The notes: generated by a model from the letters alone, not told the origin. Positions 1-6,780 are shown, counted from the first letter of the stretch. The stretch is 9,324 bases of DNA from Verrucomicrobiota bacterium (GCA_016871655.1 VHCR01000043.1:1-9324), one strand, 5' to 3'. A program made the numbers and translations.

Positions 1-18
1 CAGCTACTTTAAACACAA

Positions 19-94
19 CCTCGGTGTCATGATTTATGAGGCAACGTTCTCTTACTTTCTTCTACCCTCGGGTGTCATTTACTTTTGAGGCAAC
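19..94. repeat. Pair of diverged 27-29 bp direct repeats
   Basis: Two copies of a short unit lie at 19-45 and 66-94, about 47 bases apart. Each opens with CCTCGGTGTCAT (the second copy has one extra G) and closes with TGAGGCAAC, around a variable AT-rich centre. CCTC and GAGG within each unit can pair as a short stem. A third, inverted copy of the opening motif is at 4858-4870. No gene is visible in positions 1-140, which lie downstream of argS on its strand. The function is unknown. Confidence 0.6.
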
Positions 95-110
95 AAGAGT
101 GTTGCATTGA

Positions 111-134
111 CCTCCAGCCTACAGCCTCCAGCCT
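111..134. repeat. Heptanucleotide repeat block (AGGCTGG/AGGCTGT)
   Basis: Read on the minus strand this is three consecutive 7-base units, AGGCTGG, AGGCTGT and AGGCTGG, plus a trailing AGG. It starts 6 bases past the argS stop codon. The same 7-base unit recurs in the two blocks at 6781-6811 and 6901-6931, so it is a dispersed family. Heptanucleotide tandem repeats of this general style are known from other bacteria, for example the STRR sequences of cyanobacteria. I infer no specific function. Confidence 0.7.
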
Positions 135-140
135 TCCTTC

Positions 141-1850
141 TCACATCCGCTCCGGAACCTTAATTCCAAGAAGTTCCAAGCCACACCGCAATACACATCC
201 GATAAGTTGCGCGAGCGCGAGACGCGATTGTTTGACTGATTCTTCCGCTTTTAAAATCGGACACTGTTCGTAGAAGCGATGAAAACTGTTCGCCAACTCG
301 TAAAGTGCGAGGCATAAAATATTCGGACGCGCATCGCTGAGAATTGCTGGCACCACCTCCGCAAACTGCAACAACTGCAGCGCCAACGTCCGCTCAGCAT
401 CTTCTTGGAGCTTGATAGAATCGAATGCGACAACCTCTCCTGCTTCTTTTGCTTTCCTTAAAATTGATTGGATGCGGACATAAGCATTTTGTAAATAGGG
501 GGCGGTGTTGCCTTGAAAAGAAAGCATTTTTTCCCAAGAAAAAATAGTGTCCGTTGTCCGATGCTGCATGAGATCCGCATATTTCAAGGCTCCGAGGCCG
601 ACGATCTGCGCAATCTCTTTTTTTTCGGCATCAGAAAAACCAGGGTTTTTTTCTGAGACCAGCTTGAAAGCTCGATCTAAAGCCTCTTCCAAGAGCGCAT
701 TCAATTCGACGTTCTCACCACTCCGCGTCTTCATCATCTTGCGATCTTCACCCAAGATGCTTCCAAAGCTGATGTGACGGAGCTCGCAGCTGATGCCAAT
801 TTTTTTTGCCGTGGCAAAAAGTTGTTCGAAGTGCAATTGCTGCGGCATGCCGCAGACATACCAGATAGCATCGGGATGCCAGCGTTCTTTGCGATATTCG
901 AGCGTCGCAATGTCAGTGGTCGCATACAAAAATCCACCATCAGCTTTGCGAATAAGAAATGGTTTCTCAGCGAGCGTCGGATGATTTTTAAAAAAAACAA
1001 CCAAGGCTCCTTGACTCTCTTCAGCAATGCCCTCTTGCTCGAGCCTCTTCACAAGAGGCTCGAGAGCCTCATTGTAAGAGCTTTCACCAAGACATTCATC
1101 AAAAGAAATGTTGAGTTGTTGATAAATATTTTCAAACTCCTTCCACGAAATCGCCACAACTTCTTTCCAAATCGCAACATTCTCAGCATCGCCTTGCTGT
1201 AACTTCACGAGCTCTTCACGGACAGCTGCTTTCATTTCAGGATCATGCTCCTCTTTTTCATTCACCTCGCGATAGAGCTCAACAAGTTGATGAACCGTTT
1301 CAATTTTTGACTTAGCAATATTTTTCACTCCATAAATCACTTTTCCAAACTGTGTTCCCCAATCGCCAAGATGATTGTCGGTGATCACGTGATGCCCTAA
1401 AAACCTAGCGATCCGAGCCAATGCATCTCCGAGGACCGTGCTTTTGATGTGGCCCACGTGCATTGGCTTCGCAACATTCGGCGAACTAAAATCGATGACG
1501 ATTGTTTGAGGTTTGTCAACAAGAGCAACTCCACATCGTGGATCGTTCAACAACGTTGCGATTTGCTTTTCTAAAAATGAAGTCGTTAACCGAAAATTGA
1601 TAAAACCTGGCCCTGCAATTTCTGGTGTCGCGGCAATATCATCAACTTGGAGTTGCTCGATCAATTGTGCTGCGACTTCACGAGGATTTTTTCTTTCCTG
1701 CTTGGCAATCACCATCGCAGCATTCGTCTGATAATCGCCAAAGCGAATATCTGCTGCAGGAGTGACGAGCGCAAGAGAACAATCAACGTGTAGTTTTAGC
1801 AAAGCATCACCAAGTCGTTGTTGAAGGAGGGATTGAAGCGTCTCTTGCAT
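141..1850 (-). CDS. argS: Arginyl-tRNA synthetase
   Basis: This cytosolic class I aminoacyl-tRNA synthetase charges tRNA-Arg with arginine using ATP. At 569 residues it has the usual full length. The N-terminal Add-1 domain (about 1-115) contains FGDYQTNAAM and AGPGFINF. The HIGH-type signature follows SSPNVAKPM as HVGH at 131-134, with LGDWGTQFG just after it. The KMSKS-type loop is KMMKTRSGE at 371-379. The C-terminal DALR-type anticodon-binding domain (about 440-569) contains GNTAPYLQNAYVRI and ends in VPERM. The ATG start at 1850 fits the family N-terminus, although no Shine-Dalgarno sequence precedes it. The gene is transcribed away from the 1926 and 2401 genes, across a 75-base spacer. 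It looks intact and is a housekeeping gene with no evident tie to the T3SS. SSPNVAKPMHVGH and the overall flavour suggest a PVC-group bacterium, but this is only an impression. Confidence 0.98.
   Translation of the reverse strand: MQETLQSLLQQRLGDALLKLHVDCSLALVTPAADIRFGDYQTNAAMVIAKQERKNPREVAAQLIEQLQVDDIAATPEIAGPGFINFRLTTSFLEKQIATLLNDPRCGVALVDKPQTIVIDFSSPNVAKPMHVGHIKSTVLGDALARIARFLGHHVITDNHLGDWGTQFGKVIYGVKNIAKSKIETVHQLVELYREVNEKEEHDPEMKAAVREELVKLQQGDAENVAIWKEVVAISWKEFENIYQQLNISFDECLGESSYNEALEPLVKRLEQEGIAEESQGALVVFFKNHPTLAEKPFLIRKADGGFLYATTDIATLEYRKERWHPDAIWYVCGMPQQLHFEQLFATAKKIGISCELRHISFGSILGEDRKMMKTRSGENVELNALLEEALDRAFKLVSEKNPGFSDAEKKEIAQIVGLGALKYADLMQHRTTDTIFSWEKMLSFQGNTAPYLQNAYVRIQSILRKAKEAGEVVAFDSIKLQEDAERTLALQLLQFAEVVPAILSDARPNILCLALYELANSFHRFYEQCPILKAEESVKQSRLALAQLIGCVLRCGLELLGIKVPERM
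1038..1064. repeat. Perfect 12-bp inverted repeat inside argS
   Basis: Positions 1038-1049 (CTCGAGCCTCTT) and 1053-1064 (AAGAGGCTCGAG) are perfect inverted repeats separated by three bases, with a CTCGAG hexamer at each outer end. The segment is coding and encodes the LEPLVKRLE stretch of ArgS, where symmetric Leu-Glu and Leu-Val-Lys-Arg codons allow a chance palindrome. It could form a stable hairpin in the argS mRNA. Confidence 0.6.
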
Positions 1851-1925
1851 GAAAAATAAGAATTGATTAAATTTGAATAATCATAGCAATATCTGCACCA
1901 ATCATCTAACCGTTTTTTTACTTTT

Positions 1926-2363
1926 ATGTCTGATATCAGTATTGCACAGATGGTTGCAAGTGAAGGTGCCACTTACATTGACACTCAAAATCATGCCAAT
2001 ACTGCCAATGCAAAGGCCTACACTTCCCCGACGGCCATACAGGATATTCTTTCTACTTTTTCAAGTAAGTCGTTATTGATTGAACCATCCGTAGATGGAG
2101 TTCCTCAACCACCAAGTGGAGGAACTGCTCCTAAAACTAAAATTCCTGGATCTCCAAAAATGGAAGGTGCTGGAGGCTCGTTGGGCGTCCGCCCCTCAGG
2201 AACGAGTCGATCCAGCGGCGGAGACTCTTTGAGAACTGGCGGACATCAAGAAAATAGAATGTCTTCTGATCATGCTAACCAAAACATAGGCCACATAGAA
2301 CACACAGATCATTCAGAGCTTCTGCCACAAAACCAAATAAAACAAAGCCGATCAGCCGCATAA
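1926..2363 (+). CDS. Hypothetical low-complexity protein, possible secreted protein
   Basis: I do not recognise a family for this 145-residue ORF. The first 50 residues (MSDISIAQMVASEG onward) are Ser/Thr/Ala-rich and could fold as a short helix. Residues about 55-110 are a Pro/Gly/Ser-rich, probably disordered segment (QPPSGGTAP, GGSLGVRPSGTSRSSGG). The C-terminus is rich in His, Asn and Gln. There is no membrane segment or classical signal peptide. It is codirectional with the USP gene, which starts 37 bases later, so the two may be cotranscribed. A disordered Ser/Thr-rich N-terminus is common in T3SS substrates and would suit an effector or chaperone-bound protein, but that is inference. 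No Shine-Dalgarno sequence precedes the ATG, so the start is uncertain. It could also be a spurious or degenerate ORF. Confidence 0.55.
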   Translation: MSDISIAQMVASEGATYIDTQNHANTANAKAYTSPTAIQDILSTFSSKSLLIEPSVDGVPQPPSGGTAPKTKIPGSPKMEGAGGSLGVRPSGTSRSSGGDSLRTGGHQENRMSSDHANQNIGHIEHTDHSELLPQNQIKQSRSAA

Positions 2364-2400
2364 TTTCTCTCAAAATACGAAATTCGCCTGAACATACTTT

Positions 2401-4392
2401 ATGGAGATAATAGTACATAACATTCCTGCTGATTCCAGAAATAGATCGAATGCTGTTGAGCTGAAGGGACGCCCAAGTTCTGCTCCACCACGCCTAGAGA
2501 ACTCCGCTCATGCTTTTAGAGTCGTTGATCCTTCAGCAACACATCGATCGCCAACTCCTACGATTGAGGATGAGCTCTCTCAGGCTAAACAGGCTTATCA
2601 AGCAGCTCTATCAAAAGAACAAACAGAAAGAACTCAACGCCCTGTTTGGACAACTCTTTTTGGAGTGTCTAAAGAAACAAAAGAAAAAGTCGCACAAACC
2701 AAAAAAACACTCACCCTCCTTTACTCAGAAAAAAAAGATTTAGAAGAAGCCATTGAGCAAAGCAAACAGTCATTTCAAGAGTGGGTTCGTGCTCAAGGAG
2801 GAAACCCGGCAATTGCAGAGGCAGTTTTTCACGCAACCGCTCTCATTCCTGATCCCACTACGCCCTCCTCTCATGTTGCAATTGCTGCTTTACAAGATCC
2901 AGCAATTTCGGATGAAGATAACGTTAATAGTGTTTGGACGGACGTTGATTCAGAAACTTCGGACGACGTCAATGCTGCTGTTGCTTCTACCCCTGAAAAA
3001 TCAGCTCCTCCGGCAACTCCTCTTTCACTAGAGAATTTCTTCACTCGGGTCGACTCACTTTCAGAAAAAGAAATTCATGATTTTATCGACTCACTTTCTA
3101 AGCCCAATTGTGTTGCGTTGGCTCAAAGCTATTTTGATGCTAGCGTTCACGACATAATTCTAAGGATGTCGCCTCCTGAATTAAAAAATTTTTTGATGAA
3201 TGAGTCTTTAGCTAAACATGCAGAAGCTAAAAAGCAAATACCTTTAACAAGTCCTGAAGCTCAACAAACCATTGCAGCAGCATTTCTTGACGAGCCAGCT
3301 CCTCTTGAACATCGAGGCCTCAGTAATAGCGGCGTCGATTGCTATCTCAGTAGCGCTCTGCAAACTTTAAAAGTTATTTTCATCAATTTGCCACAAAACG
3401 AGCAAGAACTGATACTGAATCATCTTAGAGAAGATTATGCAACACCCAACCACCTTTCTCCATCCCAATTAGAGAATCCACTCTGTGCTCTAGGCTCACC
3501 ACTGATTGCTTTTTTAGAAAATAAATTTGATGGTCGCAACATATATTCGGCTTCTTTCCTTCGGCAAGAAATTCAGAATATTACCAGCAAACTTGCTCTA
3601 TCAGGCCGTGACTCTTCGCAAGCTGCTAGGACAATTTCAGAAAATATTGACCCGGTCACAGGTCATTCGCGTGAACAACATGACACAAGTGAGGCACTAG
3701 GCGTTCTCATGGAATATGTCGGTATTCCTCCTACTTTTATTCAGAGCGAACTTACTTTTAGAGATAGAACCGATATTCCTTCAAGGAGGAAAAATATTAC
3801 AGAATCGGTCTTACCGATTCCTATTCTTGGTAAAAGTGAAGTTTACTCACAGTCTGAAGACTTGGCTCTTCACCATTCACGACCTCTACAAGACATTGTT
3901 AACTTCAATTATTTGACAGAACATCTGACCGGCGATGAAAAAGTTAATCTAAATCCAGACAATGATCGTGCTGAAAGACTGGATGCTCAACAAACAATGA
4001 CTTTAACAGATCCTCCTAACTCAATAACAATTTCGATTAAAAGATTTGCTTACGACAGGGCTGAAAGAAGCTCTAAAAGATTACCTACTCCTATCACTGA
4101 CCTGACTGCTCCTCTCACTTTACCAACAAATAATCATAGACTCACTCAGTACAACACCTCGTCTATTATTTGCCACTATGGAGGAGATTCTGTAGCTTCA
4201 GGTCATTATGCAACTTTTGTTAATAATGAAGGAACTTGGCATCTCATCAATGATGGACAAGTCACACCTATTCCAAACTTGAATGCTCGAATGTATCCTG
4301 ATAGCGAGAGGACGACTTTTACCTATGAAGAGTTTCTTCAAAAAAATGCCTACGTGGTGAATTATCGTAAAGCTGAAGAGGCCGGTAGATGA
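2401..4392 (+). CDS. USP-type ubiquitin C-terminal hydrolase (deubiquitinase), candidate T3SS effector
   Basis: Predicted cysteine protease of peptidase family C19 that cleaves ubiquitin from proteins. The C-terminal half (about 303-655) carries every hallmark box. The Cys box is GLSNSGVDCYLSSALQTL, with nucleophile C314 and oxyanion residue N309. The second box is QHDTSE at 426-431, and the ISIKRF strand lies at 544-549. The His box has ASGHY with H602, followed by WHLINDGQV, where N617 takes the third-residue position; Asn is also used there by some USPs such as human USP2. The zinc-finger CxxC pairs of many USPs are not visible. The N-terminal half has a charged, probably coiled-coil stretch (about 56-137), a Pro/Ser/Thr-rich acidic linker (about 150-205) and a helical segment (about 205-300). 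No signal peptide or Shine-Dalgarno sequence is seen. Bacteria have no ubiquitin system, so the substrate must be in a eukaryotic host. Delivery through the nearby T3SS is inferred. Confidence 0.92.
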   Translation: MEIIVHNIPADSRNRSNAVELKGRPSSAPPRLENSAHAFRVVDPSATHRSPTPTIEDELSQAKQAYQAALSKEQTERTQRPVWTTLFGVSKETKEKVAQTKKTLTLLYSEKKDLEEAIEQSKQSFQEWVRAQGGNPAIAEAVFHATALIPDPTTPSSHVAIAALQDPAISDEDNVNSVWTDVDSETSDDVNAAVASTPEKSAPPATPLSLENFFTRVDSLSEKEIHDFIDSLSKPNCVALAQSYFDASVHDIILRMSPPELKNFLMNESLAKHAEAKKQIPLTSPEAQQTIAAAFLDEPAPLEHRGLSNSGVDCYLSSALQTLKVIFINLPQNEQELILNHLREDYATPNHLSPSQLENPLCALGSPLIAFLENKFDGRNIYSASFLRQEIQNITSKLALSGRDSSQAARTISENIDPVTGHSREQHDTSEALGVLMEYVGIPPTFIQSELTFRDRTDIPSRRKNITESVLPIPILGKSEVYSQSEDLALHHSRPLQDIVNFNYLTEHLTGDEKVNLNPDNDRAERLDAQQTMTLTDPPNSITISIKRFAYDRAERSSKRLPTPITDLTAPLTLPTNNHRLTQYNTSSIICHYGGDSVASGHYATFVNNEGTWHLINDGQVTPIPNLNARMYPDSERTTFTYEEFLQKNAYVVNYRKAEEAGR

Positions 4393-4423
4393 GATCCCTT
4401 GCAAACCATTTTTTGAGGATACT

Positions 4424-4621
4424 TTGCCAAAAAAAACGCTCCAGGATGCCCTAGAACGCGTTCTCGCGAGGGGGGGTGCTATGATGATACCAGGAAAATG
4501 GATTTTTAAATTTTTAGCAAAACATCTTGTTCATGAGGAAATTAAATGTGATTTCAAGAACTCGGCAACGCCTGAATTTTCATTTCCTCTCTGTAGAAAT
4601 CGGCTCAATATAGTGTATTAA
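4424..4621 (+). CDS. Possible small hypothetical protein or gene remnant
   Basis: This 65-codon ORF starts with TTG and ends inside the left arm of element B, which supplies its TAA stop. It begins 31 bases after the USP gene. In favour of a real gene, GAGG at 4415-4418 sits 5 bases before the TTG, the best Shine-Dalgarno-like match I found in the window. The product starts MPKKTLQDALERVLARGG and has a basic, helical look followed by FKFLAKHLVHEEIKC. Against it are the short length, the rare start codon, the lack of a recognisable family, and the palindromes AGAACGCGTTCT (4453-4464) and CTCGCGAG (4463-4470) in its 5' part. The frame is open back to 4361. It may be the 5' end of a gene cut off by element B. 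Confidence 0.3.
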   Translation: MPKKTLQDALERVLARGGAMMIPGKWIFKFLAKHLVHEEIKCDFKNSATPEFSFPLCRNRLNIVY

Positions 4622-4773
4622 ATTGAAAAGGGCATGTTAGAAGCGCTGAAATTTTTTCTTAGAACAAGGCCGAAGATCGAAGCGCTATCCGAAGATAACG
4701 TGAGATCTGAGAACGCAGTTCTAAGGAAAAAGAGCAAGCTTATCGCGTGCCCTTTTCAATTTAATACACTATA
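4609..4773. repeat. Structured hairpin repeat, element B (MITE-like or RNA-like)
   Basis: The outer arms 4609-4634 and 4748-4773 are a perfect 26-bp inverted repeat (TATAGTGTATTAAATTG...), extendable by 2 bp with one G.T wobble. Inside, 4652-4665 pairs with 4718-4731 over 14 positions, and 4683-4700 forms a hairpin (CGCTATC, loop CGAA, GATAACG) with one C.A mismatch. The whole 165 bases can fold as one long branched hairpin. The core aligns along its length with the minus strand of element A (7799-7958): both have CAAGGC, AGCGCTAT, ATAACGT, TCTGA and AAAAAGAGC in the same order. The outer arms share little beyond ATTAAAT. I see no clear target-site duplication and no coding capacity. Confidence 0.8.
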
Positions 4774-4792
4774 AACCTATTTCATCCCTAAA

Positions 4793-4822
4793 TTGGCTGT
4801 GATTATTCAGCACAGCGGCCAA
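4793..4822. terminator. Possible bidirectional terminator hairpin
   Basis: TTGGCTGTG at 4793-4801 pairs with CACAG and CCAA in 4811-4822, giving a 9-bp stem with a 3-base bulge and a 9-base loop. It lies between the converging USP gene (plus) and the gene ending at 4940 (minus), where a terminator is expected. Neither side has a convincing T-run, so this is weak. The stretch 4823-4939 is AT-rich. It holds the inverted CCTCGGTGTCAT motif at 4858-4870 and an AAAACTTTT/AAAAGTTTT pair near 4873 and 4923 that could be an alternative stop signal for the minus-strand gene. Confidence 0.25.
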
Positions 4823-4939
4823 GCTCTTAAAGAAAACAGTGAGCGAAAAAAAATAAGATGACACCGAGGGAAAACTTTTTTGAATAGATGAAGAAATTTT
4901 TCTGCAACCGAGAGCACTCAGAAAAGTTTTTAAAAAAAT

Positions 4940-5521
4940 TTATTTCTTATTTTTCTTCGGAATATTTTCCCGCCGATACCTCTTCCAAATAGGCAATGTT
5001 GCAAAGCGCTCTTTGTTATGCATGTCAGCATAAATCCAAAAAAATCCATCGGCAGTGTATCCTTCAATCCTCCCCAAAATCCGATGATAGTAACGCACGA
5101 GCCGATCAATCGTTAAATCCCTTTTGTCATTTTCATTTGTGAATTTCTCGACACATCCTCCTAACCAGAGAACCTCCGGACAATAGTAATGACAGAATCC
5201 ACTAAACTCCATGAATCCTAAAAGTGGAGAGTTCATCTTTTTTTCATCGCCCTCCCTATCAATGCGACAAATGAGCAGATCTTGGGGGGTTGGCTGACGA
5301 AAAATAATCGTTAATCCTTTCATACAAACTTTGGAGCCAAGCCAATCATCATCAGTATAGTCACCTTGCAGGGGATAAGTTGTGACCTCATATCCATGAG
5401 CCATCAGCGCTTTAGCCATCGGGCTTTCATGAGGATTGGTGCGAAAATGAAATTCATTAAACCGCTCTTTGATTTCTTGCCCACGAGGACTGATGGGAAT
5501 GAGGTCTTTTTCTTTTAACAT
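4940..5521 (-). CDS. Hypothetical protein encoded downstream of sctU
   Basis: I do not recognise this protein. From the ATG at 5521 it has 193 residues and starts MLKEKDLIPISPRG. It is soluble-looking and rich in aromatic and charged residues, with two Cys-containing stretches (FSGFCHYYCPEV and WLGGCVEKF). A probably helical LTIDRLVRYYHRILG follows, then DGFFWIYADMHNKERFA and a basic tail (RRENIPKKNKK). The frame is open further upstream: a TTG at 5572 would add 17 residues, RLFFFYFVFFAAISFV, which resemble a signal peptide or membrane anchor. Those residues are encoded by the repeat at 5531-5635 in two different frames, so I prefer the ATG, without strong evidence; neither start has a Shine-Dalgarno sequence. 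It lies 118 bases after sctU on the same strand and may belong to the T3SS transcript. Confidence 0.65.
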   Translation of the reverse strand: MLKEKDLIPISPRGQEIKERFNEFHFRTNPHESPMAKALMAHGYEVTTYPLQGDYTDDDWLGSKVCMKGLTIIFRQPTPQDLLICRIDREGDEKKMNSPLLGFMEFSGFCHYYCPEVLWLGGCVEKFTNENDKRDLTIDRLVRYYHRILGRIEGYTADGFFWIYADMHNKERFATLPIWKRYRRENIPKKNKK

Positions 5522-5530
5522 TACGAAAGA

Positions 5531-5635
5531 AATAGCCGCAAAAAAAACAAAGTAAAAGAAGAATAGCCGCAAAAGAACGCAAAAAACAATCTCCTCGAAA
5601 ATTTCTTTGCGTTCTTTGCTTTTTTTGCGGCTATT
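5531..5635. repeat. Inverted repeat / stem-loop after sctU, TTTGCG-type extragenic repeat
   Basis: AATAGCCGCAAAA occurs twice in direct orientation (5531-5543 and 5562-5574) and once inverted, ending at 5635. The outer pair 5531-5552 and 5614-5635 matches over 22 bases with one mismatch. The inner pair GAACGCAAA (5575-5583) and TTTGCGTTC (5606-5614) closes a loop of about 22 bases. On the minus strand the hairpin begins 4 bases after the sctU stop codon, so it could act as a terminator or attenuator, or protect the 3' end of the sctU message. Runs of the form TTTGCGTTCTTTGC are a common style of extragenic repeat in diverse bacteria. Confidence 0.75.
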
Positions 5636-5639
5636 GCTT

Positions 5640-6704
5640 TTACTCTGCCACCCTTGGCGGCAACGTTCTCACCCACCTCAAAATTTCCGTTACAGGACCC
5701 AACAATTCTTTAGGAATGACATCTCCAATTTCTAATTGTTTGTACAACGCACGTGCCAGAGGGACATTCTCGACAATGGGAATATTTTCTTCGCGAGCAA
5801 CCGCAATCATGCGCAACGCAATAAATCCAGTCCCCTTGGCTCTTAAAATAGGAAGCATGATTTGCCCTCGTTCATAAAAAATGGCAGCAGCATAGTGAGT
5901 CGGGTTGGTAACAAGGACCGTTGACTTTTTCGTTGCTGTCGTGTTGTCTTCAAAAATCATCTCACGCTGCAGACGGCGGCGATTTCCTTTAATCATCGGG
6001 TCGCCTTCCGACTCGTGCATTTCGCGTTTTGTTTCATCCTTGGTCATCATCAAATCTTTCATCAACATTTTTTGCTGCAGAAGATAATCAGCAACAGCAA
6101 TGATAAGGTAACACAACATGAAAGAGTTGATAAATCCCATCAGCATCGGCTTGATAACACCTACCCCATTAAACAAGGTAGCAAAAGGAAGGGTAACTAA
6201 TGGGCCAATCGATTTTGCAACAATACTGTAAAGAAGAATTCCGAAAATTGTGATTTTGATGCTCGACTTAATGAGTTCTATGAGGGTTTTAGTTGAAAAA
6301 ATTTTTTTGAACCCGGACATAGGGCTTAGCTTCTTAATGTCTGGTTTCATCGATTCAAAAGCTAATAAAAATCCAAATTGACCAACATTTGCAATCACCA
6401 CAGCAAGCGCAGCAACAATACAAATGGGAAACATCGCAGACAAAAGAAACGTCGGCATCATGCCAAAAACATCAATGAGAGCATTCGGCATTGGCTCAGC
6501 TATAGCCGCAAAAACAATATCAAAATAATTAACATAACTTTTCCACGTCGAAGGAAAGGTTATTAAAACTGCTGATAAAACAAAAAAAGTACAGACCGTT
6601 GTTACGACATCTGTACTTTTTACGACTTGCCCCTTGTTTCTTGCGTCGCGCAGACGCTTCGGCGTTGGCTGCTCCGTTTTTTCCCCTGTAGGTTGGTCGG
6701 CCAT
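5640..6704 (-). CDS. sctU: T3SS export-apparatus switch protein SctU (YscU/FlhB family)
   Basis: Inner-membrane protein that gates the export channel with SctR, SctS and SctT and switches substrate class after self-cleavage. Its 354 residues are typical of the family. The N-terminus has the conserved EKTEQPTPKRLRDARNKGQV. Four hydrophobic segments follow at about 33-51, 86-107, 145-165 and 190-210. A charged linker (about 213-260) leads into the cytosolic domain with the autocleavage motif NPTH at 267-270; cleavage would fall between N267 and P268. Further family motifs are NPTHYAAAI, AKGTG and IPIVENVPLARALY. The ATG at 6704 matches the family N-terminus, with no clear Shine-Dalgarno sequence. 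A 294-base spacer full of repeats separates it from sctT. Length and NPTH resemble flagellar FlhB as well, but the sctQRST neighbours and the absence of flagellar genes favour the injectisome. Confidence 0.96.
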   Translation of the reverse strand: MADQPTGEKTEQPTPKRLRDARNKGQVVKSTDVVTTVCTFFVLSAVLITFPSTWKSYVNYFDIVFAAIAEPMPNALIDVFGMMPTFLLSAMFPICIVAALAVVIANVGQFGFLLAFESMKPDIKKLSPMSGFKKIFSTKTLIELIKSSIKITIFGILLYSIVAKSIGPLVTLPFATLFNGVGVIKPMLMGFINSFMLCYLIIAVADYLLQQKMLMKDLMMTKDETKREMHESEGDPMIKGNRRRLQREMIFEDNTTATKKSTVLVTNPTHYAAAIFYERGQIMLPILRAKGTGFIALRMIAVAREENIPIVENVPLARALYKQLEIGDVIPKELLGPVTEILRWVRTLPPRVAE

Positions 6705-6780
6705 TGGATCTTGGTTCGAAAGTTAAATTTTTTTGAGATGCTAGCTTGAAAGCTAGAAAGTATCTGGTTGTAGAGGTCAG

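Noticed and set aside
85..273. 62-codon plus-strand ORF across the end of argS
   Set aside because: It combines heptad repeat and antisense argS sequence, has no visible family features, and is best read as a shadow.
774..1202. 142-codon plus-strand ORF antisense to argS
   Set aside because: It lies wholly within the strongly conserved argS gene in antisense and resembles no protein family.
4453..4470. Overlapping palindromes AGAACGCGTTCT and CTCGCGAG as an operator
   Set aside because: They are short, lie inside the doubtful 4424 ORF and have no second copy or promoter nearby, so a regulator site cannot be supported.
4609..4773. Element B as a conventional rho-independent terminator
   Set aside because: Arms of 26 bp, a 113-base branched interior and a second copy inside the T3SS operon do not fit a simple terminator, and no T-run follows either arm.
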